A DNA stretch of 64,000 nt from Cohnella sp. OV330 (GTDB lineage Bacteria > Bacillota > Bacilli > Paenibacillales > Paenibacillaceae), in contig NZ_FOKE01000014.1 in the NCBI RefSeq assembly GCF_900112065.1, forward strand, positions 1 through 64,000, in the 5' to 3' direction. How positions within the stretch are numbered: position 1 is the stretch's first letter; each line of letters opens with the position of its first letter. A program made the translations under genes and the position numbers. Positions 16,464 through 25,485 of this stretch are shown piece after piece. A model generated the notes under the pieces. It did no database searches. It was not told the origin of the DNA and was given only the letters and a program-made list of their open reading frames with translations.

Positions 16464-17726
16464 TTAGCCTTTGACCAACCTAAGAATATCGTTGTACGTG
16501 ACGACGACCATCAGCAGCATCAATGCCGCGAACCCGATAAAGTGCACGAGGCTCTCGCGGTTCGGATCGACCGGACGGCCGCGGATCGCCTCGATGCCGA
16601 TGAACAGCAGGCGACTGCCGTCGAGCGCCGGGATCGGCAAGAGGTTGAAGATCCCGAGATAAAGGCTAAGAATCGCGCCCCACCAGGTCAGCTGCGTCAC
16701 GCCCTGCTTGGCGATCTCCACGGTCACCTGCGCCGTGCCGACCGGTCCGTTGAGCTCCTCGAGCTTGACCTCGCCGAAAATAATTTTGCGGAAGCCGTCG
16801 AAAATTTTCTTCGTGCTGTCCACCATCGCGTGGCCCGCCAGCGAGAAAGTCTCTCCGAAGCCGGGATGACGCATCTCCGGCGCCATGACGATGCCGACCT
16901 TGCCCGTGTCCGCATTCGGCGTTACCGTTATTTTCAGCTCTTGCCCGTCTCGGTTCACGATCCAGTTCATCGGCTTGCCGGCGCTGCCCGTGATTGCCTG
17001 CGACAGCTTCTGGCTGTCTCCTTCGACAGCGACGCCGTTGACGGAGACGACCAAGTCGCCCTTCTCCAGTCCGGCAGCTTTCGCCGCGCCGTCCGAAGTT
17101 ACGTCATTAATGAAAATTTTCGTATTCGGCTCGACCGCTACGCCGTACGATTGAAAAAAGACGGCGAACAGCACGAAAGCCAAAATAAAGTTCATGAGCG
17201 GACCGGCGAAAATGGTCATCGCCTTCTTGCCTGCCGAAGCGCTGCCGAACTGGCGGTCCAGCGGCGCGATCTGCGTATCTCTGCCTTTCGCGACGATGAG
17301 TGCCTGCGGGTGCACGTCATACCGCTGCACGTCGCCGTCCACGTCCAGCGTCAAATATAGATGACGTTCGAGATCCAGCGCCGTGACTTCGCCCCGCAAA
17401 ATCTGGGTGCGCTCGTCAAGCCGATCCAAATAAATGCGGGTCACCTTGTCGTCCTTGATTCGAACGCCTACGGTATGCCCTGCCTGCACCTCGACGACTT
17501 CGGGATCTTCTCCCGCCATCCGCACGAAGCCGCCGATCGGCAGCAGCCGCAGCGTGAACCGGCTCTCTCCGCGCTTGATCGAGAACAGCTTCGGGCCGAA
17601 CCCGATGGCAAACTCCCGAACGAGCACCCCGGCCCGCTTGGCAAAATAAAAGTGTCCGAACTCGTGTATCGAGACGAGCACGAAAAAGACGAGAACCGTT
17701 AGAAAAACAACCTGTACCATCTCCAT
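16464..17726 (-). CDS. rseP: RseP/RasP site-2 zinc metalloprotease
   Basis: 420 residues. An intramembrane protease that cleaves membrane-bound anti-sigma factors and leftover signal peptides. The catalytic HEFGH is at residues 21-25 in the first membrane segment, a PDZ domain occupies about 195-280, and NLLPIPALDGSRL holds the third zinc ligand. The region between the active site and the second membrane segment is longer than in the shortest family members. ATG start behind GGAGGG. Located between dxr and proS as in B. subtilis. Confidence 0.95.
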   Translation of the reverse strand: MEMVQVVFLTVLVFFVLVSIHEFGHFYFAKRAGVLVREFAIGFGPKLFSIKRGESRFTLRLLPIGGFVRMAGEDPEVVEVQAGHTVGVRIKDDKVTRIYLDRLDERTQILRGEVTALDLERHLYLTLDVDGDVQRYDVHPQALIVAKGRDTQIAPLDRQFGSASAGKKAMTIFAGPLMNFILAFVLFAVFFQSYGVAVEPNTKIFINDVTSDGAAKAAGLEKGDLVVSVNGVAVEGDSQKLSQAITGSAGKPMNWIVNRDGQELKITVTPNADTGKVGIVMAPEMRHPGFGETFSLAGHAMVDSTKKIFDGFRKIIFGEVKLEELNGPVGTAQVTVEIAKQGVTQLTWWGAILSLYLGIFNLLPIPALDGSRLLFIGIEAIRGRPVDPNRESLVHFIGFAALMLLMVVVTYNDILRLVKG

Positions 17727-17822
17727 GCAAGTTACCCTCCGTCCGCCCTAACGGCTGTCCTTAGATTAACATTATTCGCCGAGGCGATACAAGAGAATAC
17801 GGGTCTTGCAAAAGGTCGGTTG

Positions 17823-18971
17823 CTATTTGCTCCACCGGGCTGCCGCCTCGCGCGCCCGGCCGTCCGCGAAGGCGATCTCCTCGAGATCGGGCTCGGCGGT
17901 CGTCGCGTGCGCAGCGAGCGCCGATTCGACGATCTCTTCGATGGCCAGGAACGGAATCTCGCGATTCAGAAAACGCGCCACGGCGACTTCGTTCGCCGCG
18001 TTGAACACGGTCGGCGCGGTTCCGCCGGCTCTCCCCGCTTCGTACGCCATCCTGAGGCAAGGATACCGCTCGAAATCCATCTCCTTGAAGCGCAGCGTGC
18101 CCGCTCGCAGCAGGTCGAGCGGGGATGCGGGCGACGGGCGGCGCTCCGGGTAGGTAAGCGCGTATTGGATCGGCACGCGCATGTCCGGATTGCCGAGCTG
18201 CGCCATGACGCTCGTGTCGACGAATTCGACCATCGAGTGCACGATGCTCTCCGGATGAAGCACGACGTCGATCCGGTCGTATGGGAGATCGAACAGCCAG
18301 TGCGCCTCGATGACCTCGAGACCTTTGTTCGCCATCGTCGCCGAGTCGATCGTAATCTTGGCGCCCATCGTCCAGTTAGGATGCCGCAGCGCGTCCTCGA
18401 CCGTCACGTCGATCAGTTCGCTTCGGCCGCGGTCGCGGAAGCTCCCGCCGGAAGCCGTGATGACAAGCCGCTGTATGGCGCCGCGATCCTCCCCGTTCAG
18501 GCATTGGAAGATCGCGGAATGCTCGCTGTCGATCGGCAGCAGCGGCACGCCGCGGTCCGCGGCGCGGCGCGTTACGATATGTCCGGCCGTTACCAACGTC
18601 TCTTTGTTCGCCAACCCGATCGTAGCGCCGGCATCGATCGCGGCGAGCGTAGATTTCAAGCCGAGACTTCCCATCAGCGCGCATACGACATAGTCGGCGC
18701 CGGCCGCGGCCGCGGCTTCGATCAAGCCTTCTTCGCCCCAGACGAGCTTCGTGCCTGCCGGCAGGTCCGCCCTGATCTGGTCGGCGAGCGTCTTCGATCC
18801 GATCGAGACGAGTTTGGGCTTGAAGCGATGGGCTTGTTCGAGCAATTGCTCGTGACGCGTACCGGCCGCCAGGCTAACGACTTCATAGGCGTCCGGGTCC
18901 CGCGAGACGACGTCCAGCGTCTGGGTTCCTATCGAGCCGGTGCTACCGAGCACCGCCACCTTCTTTTTCAA
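17823..18971 (-). CDS. dxr: 1-deoxy-D-xylulose 5-phosphate reductoisomerase
   Basis: 382 residues. Makes 2-C-methyl-D-erythritol 4-phosphate, the first committed step of the MEP isoprenoid pathway. NADPH-binding LGSTGSIGTQTLDVV is at the N-terminus, and TASGGSFRD plus HPNWTMGAKITIDSAT form the active site. The start is TTG at 18971 with GGAGGG upstream. Its neighbours uppS and cdsA use isoprenoid or build lipids, giving a coherent envelope-precursor cluster. Confidence 0.97.
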   Translation of the reverse strand: MKKKVAVLGSTGSIGTQTLDVVSRDPDAYEVVSLAAGTRHEQLLEQAHRFKPKLVSIGSKTLADQIRADLPAGTKLVWGEEGLIEAAAAAGADYVVCALMGSLGLKSTLAAIDAGATIGLANKETLVTAGHIVTRRAADRGVPLLPIDSEHSAIFQCLNGEDRGAIQRLVITASGGSFRDRGRSELIDVTVEDALRHPNWTMGAKITIDSATMANKGLEVIEAHWLFDLPYDRIDVVLHPESIVHSMVEFVDTSVMAQLGNPDMRVPIQYALTYPERRPSPASPLDLLRAGTLRFKEMDFERYPCLRMAYEAGRAGGTAPTVFNAANEVAVARFLNREIPFLAIEEIVESALAAHATTAEPDLEEIAFADGRAREAAARWSK

Positions 18972-19008
18972 GCCGTTCCCTCCGTTATGTATGGCTAAGA
19001 TGCATGAA

Positions 19009-19794
19009 TTAGATCAACCCGAGCAAATGGACGAGGGGAAACACAATCAGCCAGCTGTCCGTACGGTCGAGTACGCCGCCGTGTCCGGGTAGCAGGTTGC
19101 CCGAGTCCTTGACGCCTCGCAGCCGCTTGTACGCGGATTGGATCAAATCGCCGAGCTGACCGGCGACGGCGGCGGCGAGCGCCACGGCGAGCGCCGTTCC
19201 GAAACCGATCCAGTCCGGCCAAATGACGGCGAATACGAGCGATACGAGCAGCGCGATGACGAGGCCTCCGAGCGCGCCCTCGACCGTCTTGTTCGGGCTG
19301 ATCGACGGCCACAGCTTCGTCCTGCCGATCGCCTTGCCGACAAAGTAAGCGCCGGCGTCCGAAGCCCAGATGCAAAAAAAGACGAGCAGCGGCCAGAACA
19401 TGCCGTGCGGCATCTCGCGGGTCAGCGCCATGTAGCGGAAGCCAAGTCCGATATAAAAAGCGCCGACGAACAGCAGCGCCGATTGATCGAGCGTAATCTT
19501 GTTTTTGCTGAAAACGGTCGCCGACAACAGCACGAACATCAGCACCCACGAAACCGCCTCCGCGCTCGGCGTCGTCCAGCCGAACGGCAGTCGCGGTAAG
19601 GCAAGCACGAGCGTCGCCGCAAAGCCGCAGAGCACGTCCATTCGGCTAAACGGCAAGTGATTGAGCTTGACGAATTCATGGTATCCGATAAGCGCGAGCG
19701 CCGCGAGCATGAGCGAATAATACCAGCCGCCCAATCCTAACAACGCTAAAAACGCGGCGCCGGCGACGACGCCCGTAACGATCCGTTGCCCCAT
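19009..19794 (-). CDS. cdsA: Phosphatidate cytidylyltransferase
   Basis: 261 residues, a polytopic membrane enzyme making CDP-diacylglycerol from phosphatidate and CTP. The C-terminal signature is present: SPNKTVEGALGG, then QLGDLIQSAYKR and GHGGVLDRTDS. Start at ATG 19794, four bases after the uppS stop and behind GGAGGG; the longer open frame overlaps uppS and has no membrane-like sequence. Confidence 0.95.
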   Translation of the reverse strand: MGQRIVTGVVAGAAFLALLGLGGWYYSLMLAALALIGYHEFVKLNHLPFSRMDVLCGFAATLVLALPRLPFGWTTPSAEAVSWVLMFVLLSATVFSKNKITLDQSALLFVGAFYIGLGFRYMALTREMPHGMFWPLLVFFCIWASDAGAYFVGKAIGRTKLWPSISPNKTVEGALGGLVIALLVSLVFAVIWPDWIGFGTALAVALAAAVAGQLGDLIQSAYKRLRGVKDSGNLLPGHGGVLDRTDSWLIVFPLVHLLGLI

Positions 19795-19798
19795 CGCC

Positions 19799-20602
19799 TT
19801 AGATCCCTCCGTAGCGGCGCGCGCGCCTCTGGTACTCGCGAATCGCATCGTGGAAATGCGCTTCGGAAAATTCCGGCCAATAGACGTCCGTAAACCAAAA
19901 CTCGCTGTAAGCGAGCTGCCACAGCATAAAATTGCTGAGTCGCAGCTCGCCGCTGGTGCGGATGAGCAGATCCGGGTCCGGAAGGTCTCCGCTCAGGAGC
20001 GACTGCTGGAACGTTTGCTCGTCGATATCGTCGGGCGACAACTCGCCCGACGCCGCACGCTTCGCGATCGTTCTGGCCGCCTCCACGATTTCCATCCGGC
20101 TTCCGTAGTTCAGCGCGAAGTTCAGGACGAGTCCCGTGTTGTTCGCCGTCCGGCGGACAGCTTCTTCGATCGCGTCAAGCGTAAAGTCGGGCAGCAGAGC
20201 CCGTACGCCCATCATTTTCACCTGCACGTTGTTGCGGATCAAGTCTTCGAGCTCGATCGACAGAAACTCTTGCGGCAGCTTCATCAGAAAATCGACTTCG
20301 GCTTTGGGCCGCTTCCAGTTTTCCGTCGAAAACGCGTACATCGTCAAAAACTCCACGCCGAGACGATCCGCGGCTTGGGTAATTCGCTTGACGGCCTTCA
20401 TGCCGCTATGGTGTCCCGCCACCCGCGGCAGTCCGCGGGCTTTGGCCCAGCGTCCGTTGCCGTCCATGATGATGGCCACGTGCCGGGGAATTCGGCCTTC
20501 CTTCAGCAAATCCTCGGACGTCTTGGACTGCGAGCTTCCCGCTCGCCCTTGCCCGCCGTCCTCCCGTTTGCCGAACAGACCGCCTAAGAATCGATTGCTC
20601 AT
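19799..20602 (-). CDS. uppS: Isoprenyl transferase (undecaprenyl diphosphate synthase)
   Basis: 267 residues. Adds isopentenyl units in cis to farnesyl diphosphate to make the C55 carrier for cell wall synthesis. Contains VAIIMDGNGRWA with the catalytic Asp, YAFSTENWKRP, and the substrate-binding DLLIRTSGELRLSNFMLWQ. The N-terminus has about 35 extra polar, Ser/Gly-rich residues compared with the common form. ATG start behind AGGGGG. Confidence 0.96.
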   Translation of the reverse strand: MSNRFLGGLFGKREDGGQGRAGSSQSKTSEDLLKEGRIPRHVAIIMDGNGRWAKARGLPRVAGHHSGMKAVKRITQAADRLGVEFLTMYAFSTENWKRPKAEVDFLMKLPQEFLSIELEDLIRNNVQVKMMGVRALLPDFTLDAIEEAVRRTANNTGLVLNFALNYGSRMEIVEAARTIAKRAASGELSPDDIDEQTFQQSLLSGDLPDPDLLIRTSGELRLSNFMLWQLAYSEFWFTDVYWPEFSEAHFHDAIREYQRRARRYGGI

Positions 20603-20635
20603 GGCTGTTCCCCCTGGATTTAGCGACCATTAAAT

Positions 20636-20654
20636 AGCCCCACCGAGTGGGGCT
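20636..20654 (-). terminator. Hairpin ahead of uppS
   Basis: A perfect 8-bp stem AGCCCCAC/GTGGGGCT with a TCG loop, followed by ATTTAATGG. A second, imperfect GC-rich hairpin with a GAAA loop lies at 20705-20729, just after frr. The gap between frr and uppS (136 bases) holds these two structures and nothing else I can name. The U-tracts are poor, so they could be weak terminators, RNA-processing sites or leader elements. Confidence 0.4.
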
Positions 20655-20738
20655 TGCGCTGGAGCAATACTGATGTTCACTGCGGGAATCCCCGAAAATT
20701 CAAACGAACCCCACCTTTCGGAGGGGCCGGTCGAAAAC

Positions 20739-21293
20739 TTAAACTTCCATGATTTCTTTTTCTTTGGCGGACAAGATCTTGTCCACCTCTGCGACGAAGC
20801 GATCCGTCGACTTTTGAATATCGTCCTGATGGCGGCGGGATTCGTCTTCCGAAATCTCGCCTTTTTCTTTTTTCTTGATGTCGTCGTTGGCGTCGCGGCG
20901 AATGTTGCGGATGGCGACCTTCGCTTCTTCGCCGAACTTTTTGGTCGACTTGACCAGATCGGCGCGGCGTTCTTCCGTCAACGGCGGGATGTTAAGCCGA
21001 ATGATCGTGCCGTCGTTCGCCGGGGTGAGCCCTACGTCCGACTTGAGGATCGCTTTTTCGATCGCGGCCAAAGCCGATTTGTCCCAGGGCTGAATGATCA
21101 GCGTGCGGGAATCCGGCGTGTTGATCGTGCCGAGTTGGTTGACCGGCGTGAGCGCGCCGTAATATTCGGCTTGGACGCGGTCGAGCATCGCGGCGGATGC
21201 GCGTCCCGCACGCAGGGTAGACAAGTCGCGGCGCAGTGCGGCCAGCGCTTTTTCCATCCGTTCTTCTGCGTTTTTCTTGATCGTTTGAGGCAC
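20739..21293 (-). CDS. frr: Ribosome recycling factor
   Basis: 184 residues, the usual length. Splits post-termination ribosomes together with EF-G. Typical segments: [38 protein letters not shown] near the N-terminus (three-helix bundle) and [13 protein letters not shown]. The start is GTG, directly abutting the pyrH stop (TAAGTG), so translation is coupled; AAGGGGAG lies within the end of pyrH. Confidence 0.97.
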   Translation of the reverse strand: MPQTIKKNAEERMEKALAALRRDLSTLRAGRASAAMLDRVQAEYYGALTPVNQLGTINTPDSRTLIIQPWDKSALAAIEKAILKSDVGLTPANDGTIIRLNIPPLTEERRADLVKSTKKFGEEAKVAIRNIRRDANDDIKKKEKGEISEDESRRHQDDIQKSTDRFVAEVDKILSAKEKEIMEV

Positions 21294-22085
<792 letters not shown>

Positions 22086-22097
22086 TTAAGCGCTCTT

Positions 22098-22123
22098 TAA
22101 AAAAGGGAACACCGCGTGTCCCC
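22098..22123 (-). terminator. Rho-independent terminator after tsf
   Basis: Stem GGGGACAC/GTGTTCCC (one G-U pair) with a GCG loop followed by TTTTTT on the transcribed strand. Positioned 13 bases after the tsf stop. Confidence 0.85.
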
Positions 22124-22135
22124 CTGGCATTCCGA

Positions 22136-22786
22136 TTAAACTTTGACTTGCGCCATAACTTCTTCGACGAAGTTATCTTGCTTCTTTTCGAGGCCTTCGC
22201 CCAGTTCGAAGCGAACGAAGCGGCGGATGGAGATTTGCTCTCCGATCGTGGAGATCTTCTCGTTAAGCAGCGTTTGGATCGTCTTGTCCGGGTCTTTGAC
22301 GAACGATTGCTCGAGCAGCACGTTTTCTTCGTAATACTTGTTCAAACGGCCTTCGACGATCTTTTCGACGATTTTCTCGGGCTTGCCTTCGTTCAACGCC
22401 TGGTTGCGAAGAATCTCGGCTTCCTTGTCAAGGTCGGCTTGTTGAACTTCTTCGCGGCGAACGACCAGCGGGTTGGCTGCTGCGATATGCATCGCGATGT
22501 CGCGAACCAGTTCTTTGAATTGATCCGTCATGGCGACGAAGTCGGTCTCGCAGTTGACTTCGACGAGTACGCCGATGCGGCCTGCGCCGTGGATGTAAGA
22601 TTCTACGCGGCCTTCGGTAGCGATACGGTCGCCCTTCTTCGCTGCAGCGGCAAGACCTTTCTCGCGGAGCAGATCGGCTGCCTTCGTGATGTCGCCGCCG
22701 GCTTCCTCAAGCGCTTTTTTGCAATCCAACATGCCCGCTCCCGTTCTTTCGCGGAGCGCTTTTACGTCTGCTGCGTTAACTGCCAT
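22136..22786 (-). CDS. tsf: Elongation factor Ts
   Basis: 216 residues. Nucleotide exchange factor for EF-Tu. Contains the signature [16 protein letters not shown] and the second signature [10 protein letters not shown]. It has the short Bacillota form with one compact core domain and a C-terminal helix. ATG start behind AGGAGG. Located between rpsB and pyrH, with a terminator on both sides. Confidence 0.97.
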   Translation of the reverse strand: MAVNAADVKALRERTGAGMLDCKKALEEAGGDITKAADLLREKGLAAAAKKGDRIATEGRVESYIHGAGRIGVLVEVNCETDFVAMTDQFKELVRDIAMHIAAANPLVVRREEVQQADLDKEAEILRNQALNEGKPEKIVEKIVEGRLNKYYEENVLLEQSFVKDPDKTIQTLLNEKISTIGEQISIRRFVRFELGEGLEKKQDNFVEEVMAQVKV

Positions 22787-22854
22787 GGGATTCCCTCCTG
22801 GTATGTGGCCGCCGGACGCTTCGTGCGCGGACGGCTTTCGATTGGTTTATGTTT

Positions 22855-22896
22855 TCAAAAAAAGGGCGGTGAGAAGGTTCTCTTCTGACCACCCTT
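22855..22896 (-). terminator. Rho-independent terminator between rpsB and tsf
   Basis: A 15-bp stem (AAGGGTGGTCAGAAG with CTTCTCACCGCCCTT, one mismatch and wobble) with a short loop, followed by TTTTTTT on the transcribed strand. It begins about 30 bases after the rpsB stop and should reduce read-through into tsf. Confidence 0.85.
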
Positions 22897-22926
22897 GACC
22901 TCGCAATGCTGTAAGAACCGGCTGGC

Positions 22927-23625
22927 TTAGGCGGTCGTTTCTTCGCCTTGGCGGGATTCGACGATGGCGTCGGCCATCTTGCTCGTCAGCAGCTTAACGG
23001 CGCGGATCGCGTCGTCGTTGCCCGGAATGACGTAGTCGATCTCGTCCGGATCGCAGTTCGTGTCGACGATGCCGACGATCGGGATACCCAGCTTGCGGGC
23101 TTCGGCGACGGCGATGCGCTCCTTGCGCGGATCGATGATGAACAGCGCGTCAGGCAGTCTGCGCATGTGCTTGATGCCGCCGAGGAACTTCTCGAGACGC
23201 TCTTTTTCCTTGCGAAGGATGATAACTTCCTTCTTAGGCAACACTTCGAACGTGCCGTCCTGCTCCCACTTGTCCAGCTGGTGCAGACGATCCGTGCGCT
23301 TTTGAATCGTGGAGAAGTTGGTCAGCGTGCCGCCGAGCCAACGTTGATTGATGTAGAACTGTCCGCTGCGCTCCGCTTCTTCCTTTACGGAATCCTGCGC
23401 TTGCTTCTTCGTGCCGACGAACAGCATCGTGCCGCCTTGCTCGCCGAGCTGGCGAACGAAGTTGTACGCTTCGTCGACTTTCTTGACCGTCTTTTGCAGG
23501 TCGATGATGTAGATGCCGTTCCGTTCGGTAAAGATGTACTTGTCCATCTTCGGGTTCCAGCGACGCGTTTGGTGACCGAAGTGTACGCCAGCTTCGAGAA
23601 GCTGCTTCATCGAAATAACTGCCAT
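22927..23625 (-). CDS. rpsB: 30S ribosomal protein S2
   Basis: 232 residues. Begins [26 protein letters not shown], the S2 signature, and contains the second signature in [12 protein letters not shown]. Start at ATG 23625 behind GGAGGTG; the open frame upstream runs into the leader and is not conserved-looking. It has its own promoter, a long structured leader and a terminator, so it may be regulated as a single gene. Confidence 0.98.
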   Translation of the reverse strand: MAVISMKQLLEAGVHFGHQTRRWNPKMDKYIFTERNGIYIIDLQKTVKKVDEAYNFVRQLGEQGGTMLFVGTKKQAQDSVKEEAERSGQFYINQRWLGGTLTNFSTIQKRTDRLHQLDKWEQDGTFEVLPKKEVIILRKEKERLEKFLGGIKHMRRLPDALFIIDPRKERIAVAEARKLGIPIVGIVDTNCDPDEIDYVIPGNDDAIRAVKLLTSKMADAIVESRQGEETTA

Positions 23626-23685
23626 TTTAACTTGCACCTCCGTATGGTTTTGGATCGTGAATCTCCTCCGCCGGTTCGCGCTTCC

Positions 23686-23752
23686 CGTCAGAACTTCGCT
23701 TCTGCGAAGCACCGCTGACGGAATTGAACGGCGTGCGTTTTTTCACACCGTT
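23686..23752 (-). promoter_or_regulatory. Structured 5' leader of rpsB
   Basis: Right after the predicted transcription start lies stem AACGGTGTG/CACGCCGTT (23727-23752) with an A-rich loop. A second hairpin follows, with inner stem CTTCGC/GCGAAG and outer stem GTCAG/CTGAC (about 23688-23720). Ribosomal protein leaders often bind their own product; whether S2 binds here is unknown. Confidence 0.5.
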
Positions 23753-23756
23753 TAAC

Positions 23757-23785
23757 AATATAACATATGGGTGGCCGGCTTGCAA
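23757..23785 (-). promoter_or_regulatory. Sigma-A-type promoter of rpsB
   Basis: A -35 box TTGCAA (23780-23785) and -10 box TATATT (23757-23762), spaced 17 bases. The -35 lies in the loop and 3' arm of the inverted repeat at 23769-23801. Confidence 0.75.
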
Positions 23786-23801
23786 CACAAGCCGGCCACC
23801 C
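23769..23801 (-). terminator. 14-bp perfect inverted repeat between the flagellar operon and rpsB
   Basis: GGGTGGCCGGCTTG and CAAGCCGGCCACCC flank a 5-base loop. It starts 36 bases after the last gene of the flagellar operon, so it is the likely end of that operon, although only ATATGTTATATT rather than a U-tract follows. It overlaps the rpsB promoter. Confidence 0.6.
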
Positions 23802-23837
23802 GATCGGCCCCGCGCCTTATAGACGAATGTGGCCGTT

Positions 23838-24416
23838 TTACTTATTTTTGTCGCGAAGCAGCTCCGCGATAATCTCGTCGTACGTAATTTGACCTTCGAA
23901 TACGCTGAGGCCGACCCGCATTTTGCCGCTGTAAGGCTTGGCCGCCTTGACGAAGGCCGCCTTGTCCTGAATGACGCCGAGCGCCTTCAGGCCTGTCGCG
24001 ACCTTGTCGAGCGAATCGCCGGCCGCGACGTAAAGACCTAGCCTCGCTTCAGGGCCGGAATCCGCCGCCTGCGTAGGCGTTGGCGTAGCTGAAGCGCTAG
24101 GCGCAGGCGTGCTTGCGGGCGTCTCCGTTCCGGAGGCTGCTTGCCCGGACTTTTCTCCCCCGGCAGACAGTGCGTCCGCCTTGGCCTTAGCGGCAGCCTC
24201 GTCAAGCTGGGCCTGCGTGTACATCGGCTCGCTCAGCTTGTACATGGCGTAGCCTTTCCCTCCGGCTTGCTCCTGCAGCTGCGCTAAGGTAAGCGGCTCG
24301 GGCGGCAATGCCGTGCCCGCGCTTATGTCTTGGCCGAAGGTCATGAGCTGCAGAAGGGCGGCGCCGGCCATCAGGCCGACGCCGAAGCCGACCAGCAGCG
24401 CGCGGCGCTTATTCAT
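23838..24416 (-). CDS. Membrane-anchored protein with MltG/YceG-like N-terminal (LysM-like) domain
   Basis: 192 residues, function unknown. One membrane segment (about 6-26), then a charged region, a Pro/Thr/Ser/Ala-rich linker (about 95-118), and a C-terminal domain (about 124-190). The pattern of that last part (G-x-SL-x-x-VA-x-x-L-x-x-LGVI, later ITYDEII-x-x-LL) resembles the small LysM-like domain of the endolytic transglycosylase MltG, but the catalytic domain is missing. Last gene of the flagellar operon; its ATG overlaps the previous stop (ATGA). The link to peptidoglycan is inference. Confidence 0.55.
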   Translation of the reverse strand: MNKRRALLVGFGVGLMAGAALLQLMTFGQDISAGTALPPEPLTLAQLQEQAGGKGYAMYKLSEPMYTQAQLDEAAAKAKADALSAGGEKSGQAASGTETPASTPAPSASATPTPTQAADSGPEARLGLYVAAGDSLDKVATGLKALGVIQDKAAFVKAAKPYSGKMRVGLSVFEGQITYDEIIAELLRDKNK

Positions 24417-25114
24417 GGCCGGTTCACCTCCCGCTTGGCAAGCTGCAATATAAGCTGCACTTCGCCTTTGTTCATATTCATCGCCTTGGCCACCTGTTCG
24501 ACCGAGCGCCCCCGCTCGTACAGCTCCAGCAGTTCTGCGTAGCGTTCGCTAATCGCCGCCGGGCGCTCGGGCGTTCCGCCGATATCAGCCGCGTCGTCGT
24601 CGGCCGTTCCGCCCGGCTGAAGACGATTCGGGCCAATCTCGGAGCCGCGCGAAGGCCGACCCGCTTCGCGCGTTAGGCCGGCCTCGGCCGGCGCTTGTCG
24701 TCCGTCGGCGTTCGCCGATCCGCCCGCCGGCGAATCGGCTTCCGGCAGGATGCCCGTCGTGGCCGATTGCTGGTCGAATCCGGCAGGCTGCGCCGGCGAC
24801 TCCGCGCGCATTTTCTCCGTTACGAACGGTTCGCGGCCAACCGTTTCCGCCTTCCTGTATGCGGCGGCTTCCTCCATCTGACGCTCCAGATCGCGAATGC
24901 GCCGGCCGAGACGGCTCACCGTATCGTCCTGCTCCCGCTTGAAGGCGGCCACCGCGTCCACGAGCTCGCGGTTTTCCGTCTCTAGATCCTCGAGCAGCCT
25001 ATCGTAGGCTTCTTCATTAACGATTGCGGCTGCCTGCTCCTTCGGCTCGGGCTTCAGCCAGCCGTAACCCGCGATGGCGGCCCCGGCGATTACGAGCGTA
25101 ACCCACGGATCCAT
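24413..25114 (-). CDS. SwrB-like/DUF6115-type membrane protein with C-terminal helix-turn-helix
   Basis: 233 residues. An N-terminal membrane segment (about 4-20), a coiled coil (about 35-85), a long low-complexity Gly/Ala/Pro/Asp linker (about 100-185), and a short C-terminal helix-turn-helix-like segment SVEQVAKAMNMNKGEVQLIL. This layout, and the position a few genes after sigD, match SwrB of B. subtilis, which promotes flagellar assembly and swarming. Sequence similarity is loose, so the call rests mainly on architecture and position. Confidence 0.55.
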   Translation of the reverse strand: MDPWVTLVIAGAAIAGYGWLKPEPKEQAAAIVNEEAYDRLLEDLETENRELVDAVAAFKREQDDTVSRLGRRIRDLERQMEEAAAYRKAETVGREPFVTEKMRAESPAQPAGFDQQSATTGILPEADSPAGGSANADGRQAPAEAGLTREAGRPSRGSEIGPNRLQPGGTADDDAADIGGTPERPAAISERYAELLELYERGRSVEQVAKAMNMNKGEVQLILQLAKREVNRP

Positions 25115-25140
25115 TTCAATGCACTCTCACTTTCCCGATG

Positions 25141-25464
25141 CTATAGCGACAGGTCGATATGATGTCCTTTATACGGATGTTCGGCCGCGTGCGTCTCCGT
25201 CTGCTCGTGCTCGCCTGCCCGCTTCTTTTTCGCGAAAGGTCTCTTTTGACGGCTTTCCTTCGGATCGTCCTCGTCCGAGATCGATTTATGTCCGGTGCCT
25301 TCCGACTTGGCGTTCCGCTTGGCGTCCCGCTCGGCCAGCTTCTGGGCTTGCGCGCCTAGCGCGGCCTGGTCGATAGCCTGGCGAAGCTGCTGAGAAGCCT
25401 GCAAAGGCGTCAATTCGATCGAGCGAGGAATCGAGGTCTGCACGTCGATCGGCTTATAGCTCAT
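25141..25464 (-). CDS. Hypothetical protein, small, charged
   Basis: 107 residues, not recognised. The first 50 residues are a likely helix rich in Ala and Gln (LTPLQASQQLRQAIDQAALG), followed by a Lys/Glu/Asp-rich stretch and the ending YKGHHIDLSL. There is no membrane segment or signal peptide, so it is probably cytoplasmic. ATG start behind AGGAGG. It lies between fapA and the SwrB-like gene in the same operon. Confidence 0.65.
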   Translation of the reverse strand: MSYKPIDVQTSIPRSIELTPLQASQQLRQAIDQAALGAQAQKLAERDAKRNAKSEGTGHKSISDEDDPKESRQKRPFAKKKRAGEHEQTETHAAEHPYKGHHIDLSL

Positions 25465-25485
25465 GGCCGTTCGCCTCCTGTCGCG

